Source: Amia ocellicauda (lineage: Eukaryota > Chordata > Actinopteri > Amiiformes > Amiidae). Taken from it: a DNA stretch of 64,000 nt. The position numbers and the translations under genes are program-made. The DNA lies in contig NC_089853.1 in assembly GCF_036373705.1 (NCBI RefSeq), positions 28,190,068 to 28,254,067 on the forward strand, in the 5' to 3' direction. Of the stretch, positions 1 to 16,500 are shown in pieces; the stretch's first letter is position 1; every line of letters starts with the position of its first letter. The notes under the pieces were generated by a model. The model had not been told where the DNA came from, did no database searches, and worked only from the letters and a program-made list of their open reading frames with translations.

Positions 1-1100
1 ATGTCATAAGTTTTAATGTAGTTTATATATAAAATACTCCTATGCACCAATGTTCCTTACCACTGACAATATGGTTTTAGTTAATATAGTGTTTGTATGT
101 ACCAGCATTAACTTAAAAATATGCAGTTTAATGTTGAAAACAAAACATGTTGTATATTTTCAGATTCTTATAACTCTGCTAAAATTTTCTCATTTTCGTT
201 CAACAAAGCAGCTGTTAAGAATAGATAGTTTTCTATGTGGGAGTTATTTTATCTCCTCCACAGCCCTAGAGAGGTTTATCTGTAACTGGGAAAGATTAAT
301 TCAATTTCAAGAAGTGGGTTCCTGCATTAGCCTACAGTTAAAAGCAGCGAGTTCAATTTAATATTAATATTGGTTAAAAATCTGCAATGCAGTTTATTCA
401 GCCACAATGGAAAATAGTCCAGTGAGTATCTTATTAGAACACCCTCACAGAGATGCACGGTCTTCAGTGGTGTTAGAAAGCATACATGTAGATATTTTAC
501 AAATTACTTTCTCATTTGGAATAATGTGTATAGGTGGTTAACCATTGTTGCAGTTTTGCTTTGGCATGTTTGAAATACAAGTACTTCAGTCAATTTAAAA
601 TAATCTCTGGCCAATATTCTGTCAACATCTTGCCCCTACTTCATCAGTGCAAAACATCTGCTCTTTTGGGTACAACTGCAGCTTCCAAACTACTCTGCGA
701 AGTTCAATTATGACTGAATTGTTGCCAACGTTCCATTATGCACATGTGAATCAGGTAGATTAATATCACTGAAAATCATAGGAAATTTAAAATCGCTTGA
801 GTATGGTCATTAGAGAAATTAATATGGGGGCTGTATTTAAAAGGTTGGTTTTGATTAAAGTTGTCTGCAATAGTAAGCAGGGTGTTCATCTAGAAGTGGC
901 ATTTTTAAATTTTTCCTTTTAATACCAACACTTAATTGTCAGTAAGTGCCACTTATTGATGGGTGTGATGAGTTTACATTTCACAGGGTTGAGAGAGAGA
1001 GGAAAAAAAAAAAAAAAAAGTGGTTTAATGGAGTTCGAAAACTATAACTGCAGCATATGTCCCGATATGGTAGGTTTGGTAAAAACAAAAAACAAATGTT
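1..1100. other. Intergenic DNA downstream of ppib
   Basis: AT-rich sequence beyond the ppib polyadenylation signal. The longest open frame (50-361) has no splice context or recognisable domain, and I see no RNA gene or mobile-element end. A short poly-A tract lies near 1003-1019. Confidence 0.6.
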
Positions 1101-1117
1101 TAACAAAAAATGGGAAC

Positions 1118-1123
1118 TTTTAT
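1118..1123 (-). terminator. ppib: ppib polyadenylation signal
   Basis: TTTATT on the plus strand is AATAAA on the minus strand, about 235 bases after the ppib stop codon. It is the only good signal close behind the stop, so the 3' UTR probably runs from 1355 to about 1100. Confidence 0.6.
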
Positions 1124-1355
1124 TTTGTTTTACATTAAAAAAGCAGGTAACCGTTGGACAATCCCATTCGGAATGCCTTTTGGAAGTGGACCCGTGATCT
1201 TTTGCATGGTGGTCAGGCTGTTGTTCGATTTAAAGATGGTGTCCTTCTCAGTTGTGTCAAGTACAGCACAGAGGACTTGAGCGGTGGGGACTTCTCACAG
1301 AGGAACACCTCCAGAAATTAGGTTTTAACCCCCAAACCCAAAAACCTATTACTAG

Positions 1356-3564
<2,209 letters not shown>

Positions 3565-4035
3565 GAAACGGAATGAAGTGAAGCCGTGGCGGAGATAAAA
3601 GCAGCAATGGGCCCGGAAAGCGCACCGAGTATCCGGGGAGGAGACTGCGATGCGCTGCAGGCCTGGTTTCCACCCACACAGCACAAGCCCGGCCCCTGTG
3701 CGGAGAGCAGAGCCCACTGCGCCGCCGCGCCGCGCCTGCGCTCTGACTTACAGCACGAAGCATCCGAAAATGTTTCTGAGAAACGTCTGCAATGAATGCT
3801 GATGGGATGTCGAAGCTGCCGTACCCCCATCTCGGGAAGACTTGGGTTAGGACTCGTATCGGAGAGCACAACACATGTTGGGGCAAGGATGCTAGGGGAG
3901 ACCATACTGTCATTATTTATTAAGTGCAAAGCATAGGATTTGAATTAAAGTTGGTGATATCAAATTCAGCTGTCAATTTTATGTCAGAGGTGCAGCTACA
4001 GGTTACTTTTTTCTTTGCTTAATTGCATTGCTTTC

Positions 4036-4219
4036 ATTGGCTACGCGGATTTACGATGCTCCACCAATGGGATCGGTGGAAATCTGCGGACCTGCGCACA
4101 ACTGCGTACACCCATCGCCCCTTTCCCCGCTTCTATTGGCACTGACGTATGCCACGTCAGCCCAGCCCCATTGGCTGGATTGATATCCAATGGAATTGAG
4201 GAATGTGTCAGTCTATAAA
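4036..4219. promoter_or_regulatory. CCAAT-rich promoter region with UPR-type element and TATA box between ppib and the coiled-coil gene
   Basis: Five CCAAT boxes in either orientation: ATTGG at 4036, 4135 and 4170; CCAAT at 4064 and 4187. TGACGT at 4143-4148 and ACGTCA at 4154-4159 form an inverted pair. The minus-strand reading of 4159-4152 is TGACGTGG, the ATF6/XBP1 (UPRE) core. A plus-strand TATAAA at 4214-4219 could direct a transcript of the coiled-coil gene starting near 4245. The elements lie about 470-650 bases upstream of the ppib start codon. ppib is a known unfolded-protein-response target, so a shared divergent control region is plausible but inferred. Confidence 0.5.
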
Positions 4220-4898
4220 CTAACTACACTACAGTTACAGTGGGTTTTTAACTTGCCTGTTTGGTTTTGCAGATTAAGCATTGTGCAAAGACTAACAGAA
4301 GTACAGGAAAGCGGATAGTATTGTTTAATTAATTTTACTTAATCACACTGAATAAATACTACAAATGTCAACCAAAAATATAATAATAACTGTAATTAAT
4401 AATGATAATTTGTGTTTTTTCAACACAAAAGCCTGTACATTTGTACAAACCTCACATTTTCACTCTGCCCAACATCAAAGTTGATTTGTTTGTTTGGTTT
4501 TATTGCAGGAAGAGTAACTATGCCACAAAGCTGTTTCTATTTGACCTCGGCTCTGCAACACCTGACTGAATTCCATTATCCAGGTTGCATTGATCAGATA
4601 CAGTAACCAAATGGCTGTTTATAGTAACCAGTAGCTTCATGGTTGATGGGTTTGACATATCACTCCCAGGTTTTAGCACTAATACAGCTACTGGGGAAGA
4701 GACATGTAGAGAACAGGATATTTCTTATGAGATGTGTAGCATGGTTTAAATCTAATTCAAATGTAGGCCTATCGCATCACAAGTAAAATTATACACGGGG
4801 CCTACTTGAGTTTATAGGCCTACTAATAAATTATGAAAAAAATGCAGCTTTTTATATTAATAATTTCTAATATTAATAGTAATGTCTAATTCAGAGTA

Positions 4899-6731
4899 AT
4901 GTCAGACTGGGACAGGAATGATGTGGGCAATGACGAGTCACCAGCTCCCAACGAGTTGCTCGCTCAGATGGTTTTGTCAGCCCAGATGACCTCTCGGATT
5001 AATCGTCGGACAGAGCAGACCAGAGATGAACTACAGAAAATTAAGAGTAGAGTGGACCGGGTGAGACAACGTAACACTCTTAAATAAACATTGAAAATAT
5101 GTCTTTAATAAAACCATCCATACATGTCGTAAGCAACACATGGATTAGGCTATTAATTACTATGGACATAAAAAATAGACATCACTGTATCTGTGTTTTA
5201 GTACAGATCTGCATTAAGTAGTTTCAACCCCCCAGCTGAAATGCACAGTTCAGTGTAGTCTTGTGTTGCAGACAATGCAAGCGTTTGAGCAGGAGAACGG
5301 TCGGCAGGCTGTGGGGAGCCTCCAGCAGGCCAGCATGGAGTTTGTGGAAGATATGGTAAGTACGGGGACGACGACATGGAAAGTCTTGTATTGTGTGTAA
5401 TGAGATTGAGATCCTTCACCAGGAATTGATGCATGCTTTTCAATCACTGTATCAGTGCCTCAATATTTTATCACTGGAGGCTATTGATTACATGTTTTTG
5501 CACCTCTGGTATTGTGTGTGTGTGTGTGTGCGTGGTGAGGTGAGGATCTATCTTCTGAGGTGGGTGCTGAAAGATAGACTTTTAATCAGTACATTATGGT
5601 TTACAACATCCATACAGTATGGAAGCTAAGGCTAGTGCAGTAAAAACACTGTGAGAATACAAGAGCTGAGGCTATCAGATTGCTTTATAGTGCTGTACTG
5701 AATATTGGAATGCTTTGAGTAGTTTTTGGTGACTTTTTTTTTGTCTCAGTGTCATGTCATGTCAGCACATGTACTAAAGTTGTAATGGAAAAATGTGCTG
5801 CTTACTACCTTAGGCCCATTTAGAAGCACTTGTGGGCAATCCGGTGAAAAAAATGAAATACCAGCAGCAGGTGACAGTGTTTATTGTGGGCTACCAAGAG
5901 GTGTGTGGAGAGAGGAACGCCATTCTCACCCAGATCAATGAGGTGAGTCCAGAGGAGGATATCCAGGGAAAACAGGGCTTCTACAGGCCTCAAACATGCA
6001 TGACTCAACTTCACACTCTTCTATACTGATCAGTGCTTCTGCATCTCATTGCACTTGTATTTGTAATCAGAAAGTTAAATCAATGTTAATGGGAATTAAT
6101 TGTAATTCCATGTTTTTAAACCGGGGATGGGGATGTAGTTTTTCACACAGAATGCTAAAGTTGGAGAAGAAGAGAGCTTGTCTGACTCTGCTGACCTGGA
6201 GCTGGACCTGGATGATATTGGCTTAAAGGTACATCCCCACAACACTGTAATGATTCATACCACGCAGACGTGATTCAGTTACCAGTCATGCCCCTGTCCG
6301 GGCCTCTGTGTTACAGCTACACAACAGGGCACACACAATCAATCTGTGAGGTTGGAGCTTTTGTCCCAGGTCTGATGATATCATTTCTCTTCAAACTGTA
6401 AATGAATGAAATATGTTTTGGAAGAGTTATTCAGCACTTGTGCAGCATTTATTAACTGCATCCAAGGGATATTGGAAATGTCAGACCTTCTGAGAGAAGG
6501 AGAGAGAGAAAGGAAAAGAAATTGATTTCCTGGAAATTTTTCCAGAGCTCAATAACTCTTTCATGTGTTAATGGATGGGTGGACCTCTTTAAGAGTGTCT
6601 GTTCTGTTAGGTGACAGAGGCCCTGAACTCGGCAGAAAATGCACGCCTTAGACTGGCCCAGATCAACAAAGAGATCATCAGTTATATGAGCAGCAACAGC
6701 CCAGTGAAAACACACAAGAGGTTTGAGGCTT

Positions 6732-6766
<35 letters not shown>

Positions 6767-9700
6767 TTGCCATCATGTTGAACTGTTCTTAACCAAATTG
6801 ATTAAATTGACTGTGGTTAATGATGCATTCTCTGTGTTTTCTCTGTAATCTTCAGTTGTTTTCACAGTCATTTTTTTTTCTTCTCTGTGCTTTTCATTAA
6901 CAAACTATCAGCACTTTCAGTAATAAATCATATTCTATCATTTGATTGTGACTCTTTACTAACTGTAAACATTGATTTGCCGTGCAAGCTCAATAAGGTG
7001 ATCATGTCAACAACTCTGACTGTCCTATCAAGACTTCACAAGGGATCAGTGAAATAAAGGCTGATTAGCTGCATTCAGATGAATCAGTAAGTCCCTCCAG
7101 GGAAGTTTATTTTAGGGCAGACTAGGGTTTGTGTCTAAATGGCATTCAGCTGTCGAATATATATATTTCCTCCTGGATCATATAACTCTTTCTGGACTTT
7201 TTTTTTTCTCCATCCCACAATTTGCCAAACTATTTTCTTCCTGTTGATGGAGATCCTGATTAAATAAAAAGTTTGATCTGTCTTTTTTTTAATGTGTGTT
7301 TATTTCCCTTGTTTTACCGATTAATGCTTCTCACAGAGTTGCCCCCAAGGGGGGCGGTGGCTGGTAGTCAGTGCTCTGGTTTGTGTTGCACAGGACTCAC
7401 ACCAAGCTGCAGAGTGCTGTGGAGAGGGCCAGAGAAGACCTCCTCAAGCTCACTGACAAGCTGTTGCAGGCTCAGACAGGTGGGCACCAGCCACGAACCC
7501 CTCATGTGAAGCATAAAACCTGTTCACACAAGCTCACAAAGTCAGTGAATGATCACACTGGTTCGGCATGTTACAGCCACCACAATCATGCACACAGCAT
7601 GCTTTGATATTAATACAGGATATAATCTCCAATTGTCTTTTAGGGATAAAGGTGTAAAAGGAGCTTATTTCCTATTAAACGCTTAAACGCTTGCGATGAA
7701 TAACAGTCATTATTATTATTATTATAATAATAATAAAAATGCTATTGGTAATTAGTTGTTTATTCTCCACCCACCCTCAAGTCTTTGATGTTTTATCTCT
7801 AAACGTTAAAGTAATTCCTACCATTCCTAAAGGCTGTCAATCAAATCAGAAATACATTCTTAAATTTGACAGAGCTTTGTTATAGAAACTGGAGCAGTCT
7901 CGAAACACTGCAGCGCTCAGTATTTTTCAAAGAACTGCATGCATCTTATACATATATAGATGGGTTATTTCTGTAGTAAATCTCCTTTCCCAGTGTAGAT
8001 CTGTCACACTGCGTCTTGCATTTCAGAGCTGGAGAAGAAGGAGGAGACACTGAAGGAGATGCTGAGACATAATGAGATCCAAACACTGGAGAGCCAGTAT
8101 TATAAATCCCAGCTGGAAGCCACTAAGGTATAGTCCCACAATATAAACAGTTGTAGGCCACAGTTTGAAAGTCTTTTTTAAGTATTTTCTCGAACTCCCT
8201 GGTTCAGCTGTTAATCCAGCACTGAAACGGGGAGAAGAAAACAATGAAAAGTCATATTTGGTCATTAAACATTGCTATGTAGGTAAAAGCACACTTTGAG
8301 GACCACAATCACAGAACCCAAGCACAAATGCTTCCAATTGTAAAGTATGTAGTAATCTGAAGTTAATTCTTAATACAATTCAGTTTATTTTTTCTTCAGT
8401 GTAATACAAATGAAGACTAATTAAAATCCAATAAAAACCTAACATCAGAGGATTATTTAGGATGGAAGGAAAAATTGATTATAGAAGACTTGCTAGCTGA
8501 TAGATGCCTAATAGACACAGTGGCCCTACTACAGAAGGAGTACTCTGTCGATCTGCTTAGCCAGACACGTTGTCCCCCTCTCTGCAGTGCAGTGTGGACA
8601 GTGTGCGTCAGGAGCTGGGGGAACAAGTTGCTCTTCTACAGGCAGACGTGAGGAGGCAAGCAGATTGCATTGCTGAGCTGGAGAGCACACTGAAACAGAG
8701 GAGCCAGGCTGCTGCCACAGTGGTACAGTGTACAAACACATCAGTCAGTCTGTCAGCACGTACAAACAAGCAGAGCCCTTATCGAAGACAGAGTTAATTA
8801 CATTAATGACAACCTAGTTAAAGTAGGCTAGTCATTGAAAGAGTAAAGGGAGCATAGAGTTTCTGCAACTTATTCTAGTCCCAGAAGGTAATGAAAAGTG
8901 AAATGTAAGTTGAAAACTGTCAGTCCCTGAGTTTTGACTTAAGCTATTCAAGTAAAGAAAAAAAACAGTGCTATCAGTACTTCACACACCAGCATCGCCA
9001 CGGCGGAGAGAGCATTAATTTGCCCTATGGAGTGAACCAGAAAATGTAGCTCGGCAGGACTTCAAAACAGTACCATCTAGTGTGCTGGTTCAAGAATTGC
9101 ATGACAGTCATGTATATACAGTACCCATTCTGTATTATTTTAAATGATTTAGTTAGAATATGAGTTTGGAGTCAGTCTCTTCTGAGGCAATTTGATGGGT
9201 GCAGGTGTTCTTCTAATCTGGTATCTGTTGGTTTGGCTGGGGTGTTATTGCAAACCCATTTGAGAAACGTGTCTATATAAGGATTACCATGAGTGTAGCA
9301 TTACTGCAGTCTGTTTGATCCCAGCTAATGTCATAGTCCTTCCCATTTTCACAGCTTATGGTGAACTGATGTAGATCTCTGTTCAGGGAGTGTATGTGCT
9401 GCCAGAGCGAGCCCTGACTCTCTGTCCCCTCAGGAGGCAGCTGGCGGGCCTGTGTGTGAAGAGGGAACTGGCCCCGTGTTGCCGACAGAGGCAGTGGGAC
9501 CAGGAGCCCCACAGCTTGACACCACTCAGGCCCTGACCATAGAGGACCTGAAGGAGAAAGGCAAGATCCTTATCAGAGATGTGGAGCGCAGTATAAAGGT
9601 ACCAAGTTATGAACAGTGGTTGGCTCAGGTCAGAGATACTGTGGAAATTCAAACTGAACATTTCTTTAACGGACATGAAGTAACAAACACAAGAATCCCA

Positions 9701-12700
9701 TACACACATTACTTTTCCTGTTTTTTGGCAAGAAATATGCTGTCAGTTATGACAGGCTTTCATTTCTCCTTGAAGGTGTCCTATGAAGATGTCAGTCTCT
9801 TTCACCATTGCTTTAGAGATGTCTTTGCAGGTATCTGTTCTAGAGACAGCATTTTTAAAAACCTTCTCATGGCGCTCTGTGTCTGTGTTGCAGCTTACTC
9901 TGGACGACCTGAGTGATAATCTGAAATGGCAGCAAATTACCCCCCTGGAGGCACAGAGAGGTATGGAGGTGATGGCACTTGCAGATGCTTTGACCCACTG
10001 TTGGAGAATATGTAATATCTAGCAAGTCTCCCTTAAATACCAAATTTTATAGTTTATATAAACAAATGTTACATTTTCTATTTCACACACAAATCGGGTT
10101 TCTGAGTTTGGCTGCATGTATCATGAATGGTTAACTTCTTATTTTGGAAATCCAGGTGGTGTTGTTTTTAGCACACTCAAATTGTGGAGGGAGGTGTCAA
10201 ATGCTGCAACGTTCTCTACCCATAGTTGGCACCCTGTCTTGCGTGTGTGGTATGAACCTCACATACCAGCTGCCTGCTTTTGCCTAATAATATTTTGCTC
10301 ACTCTTTTTAAAAAATGTTTTGTATATATAACTCTTTTACATATCTTTGTCTGTTGTTTACTTGATTGTGTGTGTGTGTGTGTTGCAGTGCTTCTGGAGA
10401 GGGAGAGGCAGGCACTGAGGGAAGTTCAGCTGGCACACAAGGAGGAGCTGCACCAGCTCAGACACTGGCACAAGAAGCACAGACTGCACTTGCTGGTATC
10501 AGCCCCCTACACACAGCCGCCTCCATCTCCTACACTCACCTACACACCAGCACAACTAATATCTAAAATATCTACAGCGCTGTAGGCAGGAGTGAAGGAG
10601 AGGTGCTGCTTTTGGATTGAAGAGTCTGGCACCAACTAACCATAAACACAATGGGTTGGACCCCCTTTGTTTGGAAAATGTTGTTCTTTTTGAAAACTGT
10701 ATAAAAAAGTGCAGCATATATCTGATCTTGCACAGAGACTTTGAAACAGGCCTTTACATTTCTCACAAAACTCAGAACATTAGATCACAAGACTTATGTC
10801 TATGTTGCCCTTAGGCTTCCATAACCCCAAGGAAAGTTAAGGGATTATAATAAGCCAGGCTTACTAATAAATATGCTTAATAATAAAAAATATATATTTA
10901 ATGAATGCAGATTACATGTTCCTGTTTGCAAAGTTGTTATCAGTTGGTGTTAGGTGTGTGTATTAAAGCAGCATATTTGTTGCAGGGTGAGGACTGGGCT
11001 GTTCCTAGAGAGCTGTCTGGTGACAGTGACAGCAGTGGCACAGAGAGCGTGCGCTCAGAGAACAGCTGTGGAGACCAGGAGCAGCCAGGAATGGGAGACC
11101 AGGTACTTTGCTCTCTGTGACGCTGTTGATATGAAACATACCTGTCAAACCCTGGATTCAAACCACTGTTTCAGGTAGGAGTGCCCCTAACAAGCCACAC
11201 ACATGGCACAGTATATATATACACTCACCTAAAGGATTATTAGGAACACCATACTAATACTGTGTTTGACCCCCTTTCGCCTTCAGAACTGCCTTAATTC
11301 TACGTGGCATTGATTCAACAAGGTGCTGAAAGCATTCTTTAGAAATGTTGGCCAATATTGATAGGATAGCATCTTGCAGTTGATGGCGATTTGTGGGATG
11401 CACATCCAGGGCACAAAGCTCCCGTTCCACCACATCCCAAAGATGCTCTATTGGGTTGAGATCTGGTGACTGTGGGGGCCAGTTTAGTACAGTGAACTCA
11501 TTGTCATGTTCAAGAAACCAATTTGAAATGATTCGACCTTTGTGACATGGTGCATTATCCTGCTGGAAGTAGCCATCAGAGGATGGGTACATGGTTGTCA
11601 TAAAGGGATGGACATGGTCAGAAACAATGCTCAGGTAGGCCGTGGCATTTAAACGATGCCCAATTGGCACTAAGGGGCCTAAAGTGTGCCAAGAAAACAT
11701 CCCCCACACCATTACACCACCACCACCAGCCTGCACAGTGGTAACAAGGCATGATGGATCCATGTTCTCATTCTGTTTACGCCAAATTCTGACTCTACCA
11801 TCTGAATGTGTCAACAGAAATCGAGACTCATCAGACCAGGCAACATTTTTCCAGTCTTCAACTGTCCAATTTTTCCTATTTGTAGTGGAGATGAGTGGTA
11901 CCCGGTGGGGTCTTCTGCTGTTGTAGCCCATCCGCCTCAAGGTTGTACGTGTTGTGGCTTCACAAATGCTTTGCTGCATACCTCGGTTGTAACGAGTGGT
12001 TATTTCAGTCAAAGTTGCTCTTCTATCAACTTGAATCAGTCGGCCCATTCTCCTCTGACCTCTAGCATCAACAAGGCATTTTCGCCCACAGGACTGCCGC
12101 ATACTGGATGTTTTTCATTTTTCACACCATTCTTTGTAAACCCTAGAAATGGTTGTGCGTGAAAATCCCAGAAACTGAGCAGATTGTGAAATACTCAGAC
12201 CGGCCTGTCTGGCACCAACAACCATGCCACGCTCAAAATTGCTTAAATCACCTTTCTTTCCCATTCAGACATTCAGTTTGGAGTTCAGGAGATTGTCTTG
12301 ACCAGGACCACACCCCTAAATGCATTGAAGCAACTGCCATGTGATTGGTTGGTTAGATAATTGCATTAATGAGAAATTGAACAGGTGTTCCTAATAATCC
12401 TTTAGGTGAGTGTATATATACAGATACACGCTTAATATTATTCTTAAAAAATAGTAGAATCAATAAGTTGCTTTCATTTTTCTAAACTTTCTTTCCAGCT
12501 GTGCTGGTCAGATGTGGAGCCCAAGGGAAGCCTGCCCTCAGTCAGTCTCCAAGCTGGGGGAGAGCAGCTCCCTGTGGGCTGGACCAAGCACATCCTGCAG
12601 CCTGATGGACAGAAGGAGGAGACAGGAGCGGTGGCCACGGCGTCTGGGGGAGGACAAGGCCTTGCAGGTGATAGAGAGTTTTTGTGTTTGTGGATTAATA

Positions 12701-13451
12701 TCAACAGACATTGTTATTTAAGATGGTAATTACCAGTAAAAAGTACCATATTTCTTCTTCAACTACAATGTTTTTTCTCCCTTCTTCTCATGTTTTCTTC
12801 TAATTATTCCTGTTCTCTCCTGTGTGATCAGAAAGCATTGAGGTGACCCTGGCTGGCAGTGAGGGGACACTGAGAGAGCAGGCACACAGCCAGCAAGGGG
12901 ATGCCATCTCCCTTGTCAAAGTGTGTATATGGGAGTGTATACATCACTTAAATTGTTTAGTGTTGTATAGGTGTTACAGTTTAAAGAAATGGCATAAACC
13001 AACTGGTAATAATAAGGATACTGATTTTCCTTGAAGGAAAATAAAAAACTGAGTTTTGTGATTTTTCTTTGTATATATATATATACCTGTCACTGGATTT
13101 CCCAGTGTTGGTTAACATACTAATCCATAAAATAGTAAATAATATTAGCAAAACTGCTTTTATTAAAATAATAGTAATCATTTATTTGTTTCTGCATCGT
13201 GGTTGTTAATTTGATCTAAATAGTACCATATCTACTTATCATTTTCCTCATTTCAGCTTCAACAATGTATTTCGGACACTGAATCAGGTTTTGTTAACAT
13301 TTGCCATTATAAGGTAGATCAATAGTTAAATCCAGTTTTCTATTATGTAGGATAAGTTATCTTCTGGAGATCAGAAGGCCCTCTTTGATCTTTACAGGAA
13401 AGAGGTAAGAAAAACCTACTGCCTAAGAAATATTTCTGCTAATAAATTATT

Positions 13452-13503
<52 letters not shown>

Positions 13504-16500
13504 CAGTATTGTAAGTGGTGCTGTTTTTGTAGTTACAAGGTTAGGACACATTGCAAAGCAAACGCAATTGTAGATAATTTCTGATTTATTTATATAGAAT
13601 TATTATTATTATTATTATTATTATTATAATAATTATAATTATTATTATTATTATTGGCTCCTCATTTAAAGGGCAAGAGAGCAGCAGTGAGATTGAGTGT
13701 ACTCAGTCTGTTGTCTCTTCACCAGGCTGCACTGCAGATTGCTGCTCTGGAGGCTAAGCTGGAGGAGGTGAGGGAGAACAGTCGTCGGAAACAGAAGAAA
13801 CTCAGGAAGCTCCTGAGGAAATCTCAGGCCATACTGGGAGAGGTAGGGGTTTTACATGCCATCACTGAAATGTACTTTTCACAGCAGCATGTAGTAGCTT
13901 ATTCTGAGTGTTCTTGGTATTTTCTGTTTATTTGATTATATCTGATGTCAGTGTGCAGTTCCAGTCCAGCCAGACCTCCAACCTCCAGCCATCCTCATCA
14001 GTACAGTCCCTGAGTCAAGTGCTATCAGACACCCAGCACCAGGTAAGACCTCCCCTGCTCTTAGCACCTCTAGTCAGACTATGACTATTTACATTTACTG
14101 TATCAATCTGTAGAAATACAAATAAACTATTTGGAAAGAATTTGGTGAGAGGTAAGAAAGCTAATTGTTCACATCCTCTTGTTATCCACAGAAAATGGGA
14201 TGTTAGACTTAAAATGATGTGTGGAGTGTGCTTCTGTATTGTTTTTCTTTTTGCTATATACAGTTATATGAAGGTTTTAAAAGCAGGTTTGACATATGGA
14301 CAGTTATTTCTAGGACAATTTTCCACAGTTACCACAGAATGCTTTGAAGGTTCTTTGACCATCTACTCACGTGGTGTTGACAGAAGCTGTTGATTACTGG
14401 CCCAGTTCTGATGTACCAGCAGTCCCGATCTGCTCCTCTGGTCCGGGGGTAGTGAGAGAAGAGGCAGCGCAGGTGTCACAGGGAGCTGGGCACAGGAGTC
14501 TGTACTCTCAGGTGATAGCCTTCACTGACACCCTCAGCAGCATACTGCTCCAAGGTAATCCCATGGCTTCCCAGTACTAACTGTGCAGACTGTGATCTGA
14601 GAATAACCACAACAGTCTGGAAAATTTACCAAATGGAAATATCTCACCAACACCCTCTAACAGGTGGGAATTTGTTAGTTGATGCTTCCGAGAAGTCTGA
14701 GATGAACAGAGGTACTACTGACCTTTTGACACAACAACAGCTTGAGGCGGCTTTGAGTCATCTCCAGACCCAGTTGGAAAGGACTACGACTGGTGAATAA
14801 ACTAGCATTTCAAAGGGAGAAAAGATTTTCATCCTTTTAAACACAACAAAGCAAATCACACAGTTTACCTGATTGGGTGATAATGGCTTCTCTGCAACAT
14901 TAACCTTCTCTGTTAACATTCTAGCTCTTCACACTTTACTTAGTACCACCCACTCGCCAGCACAGCCCTCAAGCTGGGACTCGGAAGAGACAGAAATGGA
15001 GGTCAAAGGCCAAGATATGTAAGTGCTGTAATTGTGTCAAATGTGGAGATACAAAGCCCAATACAAACTGAATATTCACATTAGCTATTTAGATTCTCAT
15101 GTAAGCAGTTGATATTATAGATGATGGCAGAAACCACCATAATGGAGAGGTGTATTATTTATAATAATTACTGTACACTGCTGTCATTGGAAATCGATGA
15201 AAACCTGATGCTTTACATATGATGTGAACAGATTATATAGACCACATCTGGAACATCATCAGTCTACTCAAAAGCTGGAATAAAATACTTTGAAGCACTG
15301 TGACAGGAAGGTTCATGTTAAAGTCTTCAATATCAAATATCAAATTCAAGCAAGATCATATTGTGATATACACCGATCAGCCATAACATTATGACCACTT
15401 GCCTAATATTGTGTAGGTCCCAAAACAGCCCTGACCCGTCGAGGCATGGACTCCACTAGACCTCTGAAGGTGTGCTGTGCTATCTGGCACCAAGACGTTA
15501 GCAGCAGATCCTTTAAGTCCTGTAAGTTGCGAGGTGGGGCCTCCATGGATCGGACTTGTTTGTCCAGCACATCCCACAGATGCTCGATTGGATTGAGATC
15601 TGGGGAGTTTGGAGGCCAAGTCAACACCTTGAACTTGTGATTCATCAGACCAGGCCACCTTCTTCCCTTGCTCCGTGGTCCAGTTCTGATGCTCACATGC
15701 CCATTGTAGGCACTTTCGGCAGTGGACAGGGGTCAGCATGGGCACCCTGACTGGTCTGCGGCTACGCAGCCCCATACGCAACAAACTGCGATGCACTGTG
15801 TGTTCTGACACCTTTCTACCAGAAACAGCATTCACTTTTTCAGCAATTTGAGCTACAGTAGCTTGTCTACGCTCCCCACGTGCATCAATGAGCCTTGGCC
15901 GCCCATGACCCTGTTGCCGGTTCACCGCTTTTCCTTCCTTGGACCACTTTTGATAGGTACTGACCACTGCAGACCGGGAACACCCCACAAGAGCTACAGT
16001 TTTGGAGATGCTCTGACCCAGTCGTCTAGCCATCACAATTTGGCCCTTGTCAAAGTCGCTCAGATCCTTACGCTTGCCCATTTTTCCTGCTTCTAACACA
16101 TCAACTTTGAGGACAAAATGTTCACTTGATGCCTAATATATCCCACCCACTGACAGGTGCCATGATAACGACATTATCAGTGTTATTCACTTCACCTGTC
16201 AGTGGTCATAATGTTATGGCTGATCAGTGTATAATATTTATTTCAGTGATTATTTGTTCCCTTCTGAGTCATTTGTTTGACCCCTGCAGTTCGGACTCTG
16301 TCACAGAGTGTAAATCCTCTGAACAGACAGACGATACACTGGGGCCCACGGAAACAGAGATGAAGGTAAATGGAAGTCAGACGCAATTCATAAGTTCCCC
16401 ATCTTAACCAATCCTGGGTATATAAGCACACTGGAATGCAGGATATTAGAACTGCCTGCTCACACAATGTTCCTTTCCCTGGCCATTTGCTCAGACATGC

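Noticed and set aside
9452-9916. Plus-strand frame of 154 codons as a separate gene
   Set aside because: Its first part is exon 9434-9598 of the coiled-coil gene; the rest is read-through into the intron after a good GTACCA donor.
11642-12162. Plus-strand frames inside the Tc1 element
   Set aside because: They are antisense shadows of the transposase on the minus strand.
13959-14042. Alternative acceptor seven bases downstream in exon 13952-14042 of the coiled-coil gene
   Set aside because: The exon itself stays open, but the following exon then reads into a stop within 23 codons. The upstream acceptor keeps all later phases consistent.
15446-16096. Plus-strand frames inside Tc1 copy A (and the matching ones at 62077-62658 in copy B)
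   Set aside because: They are antisense to the deleted transposases and recur only because the elements are related.
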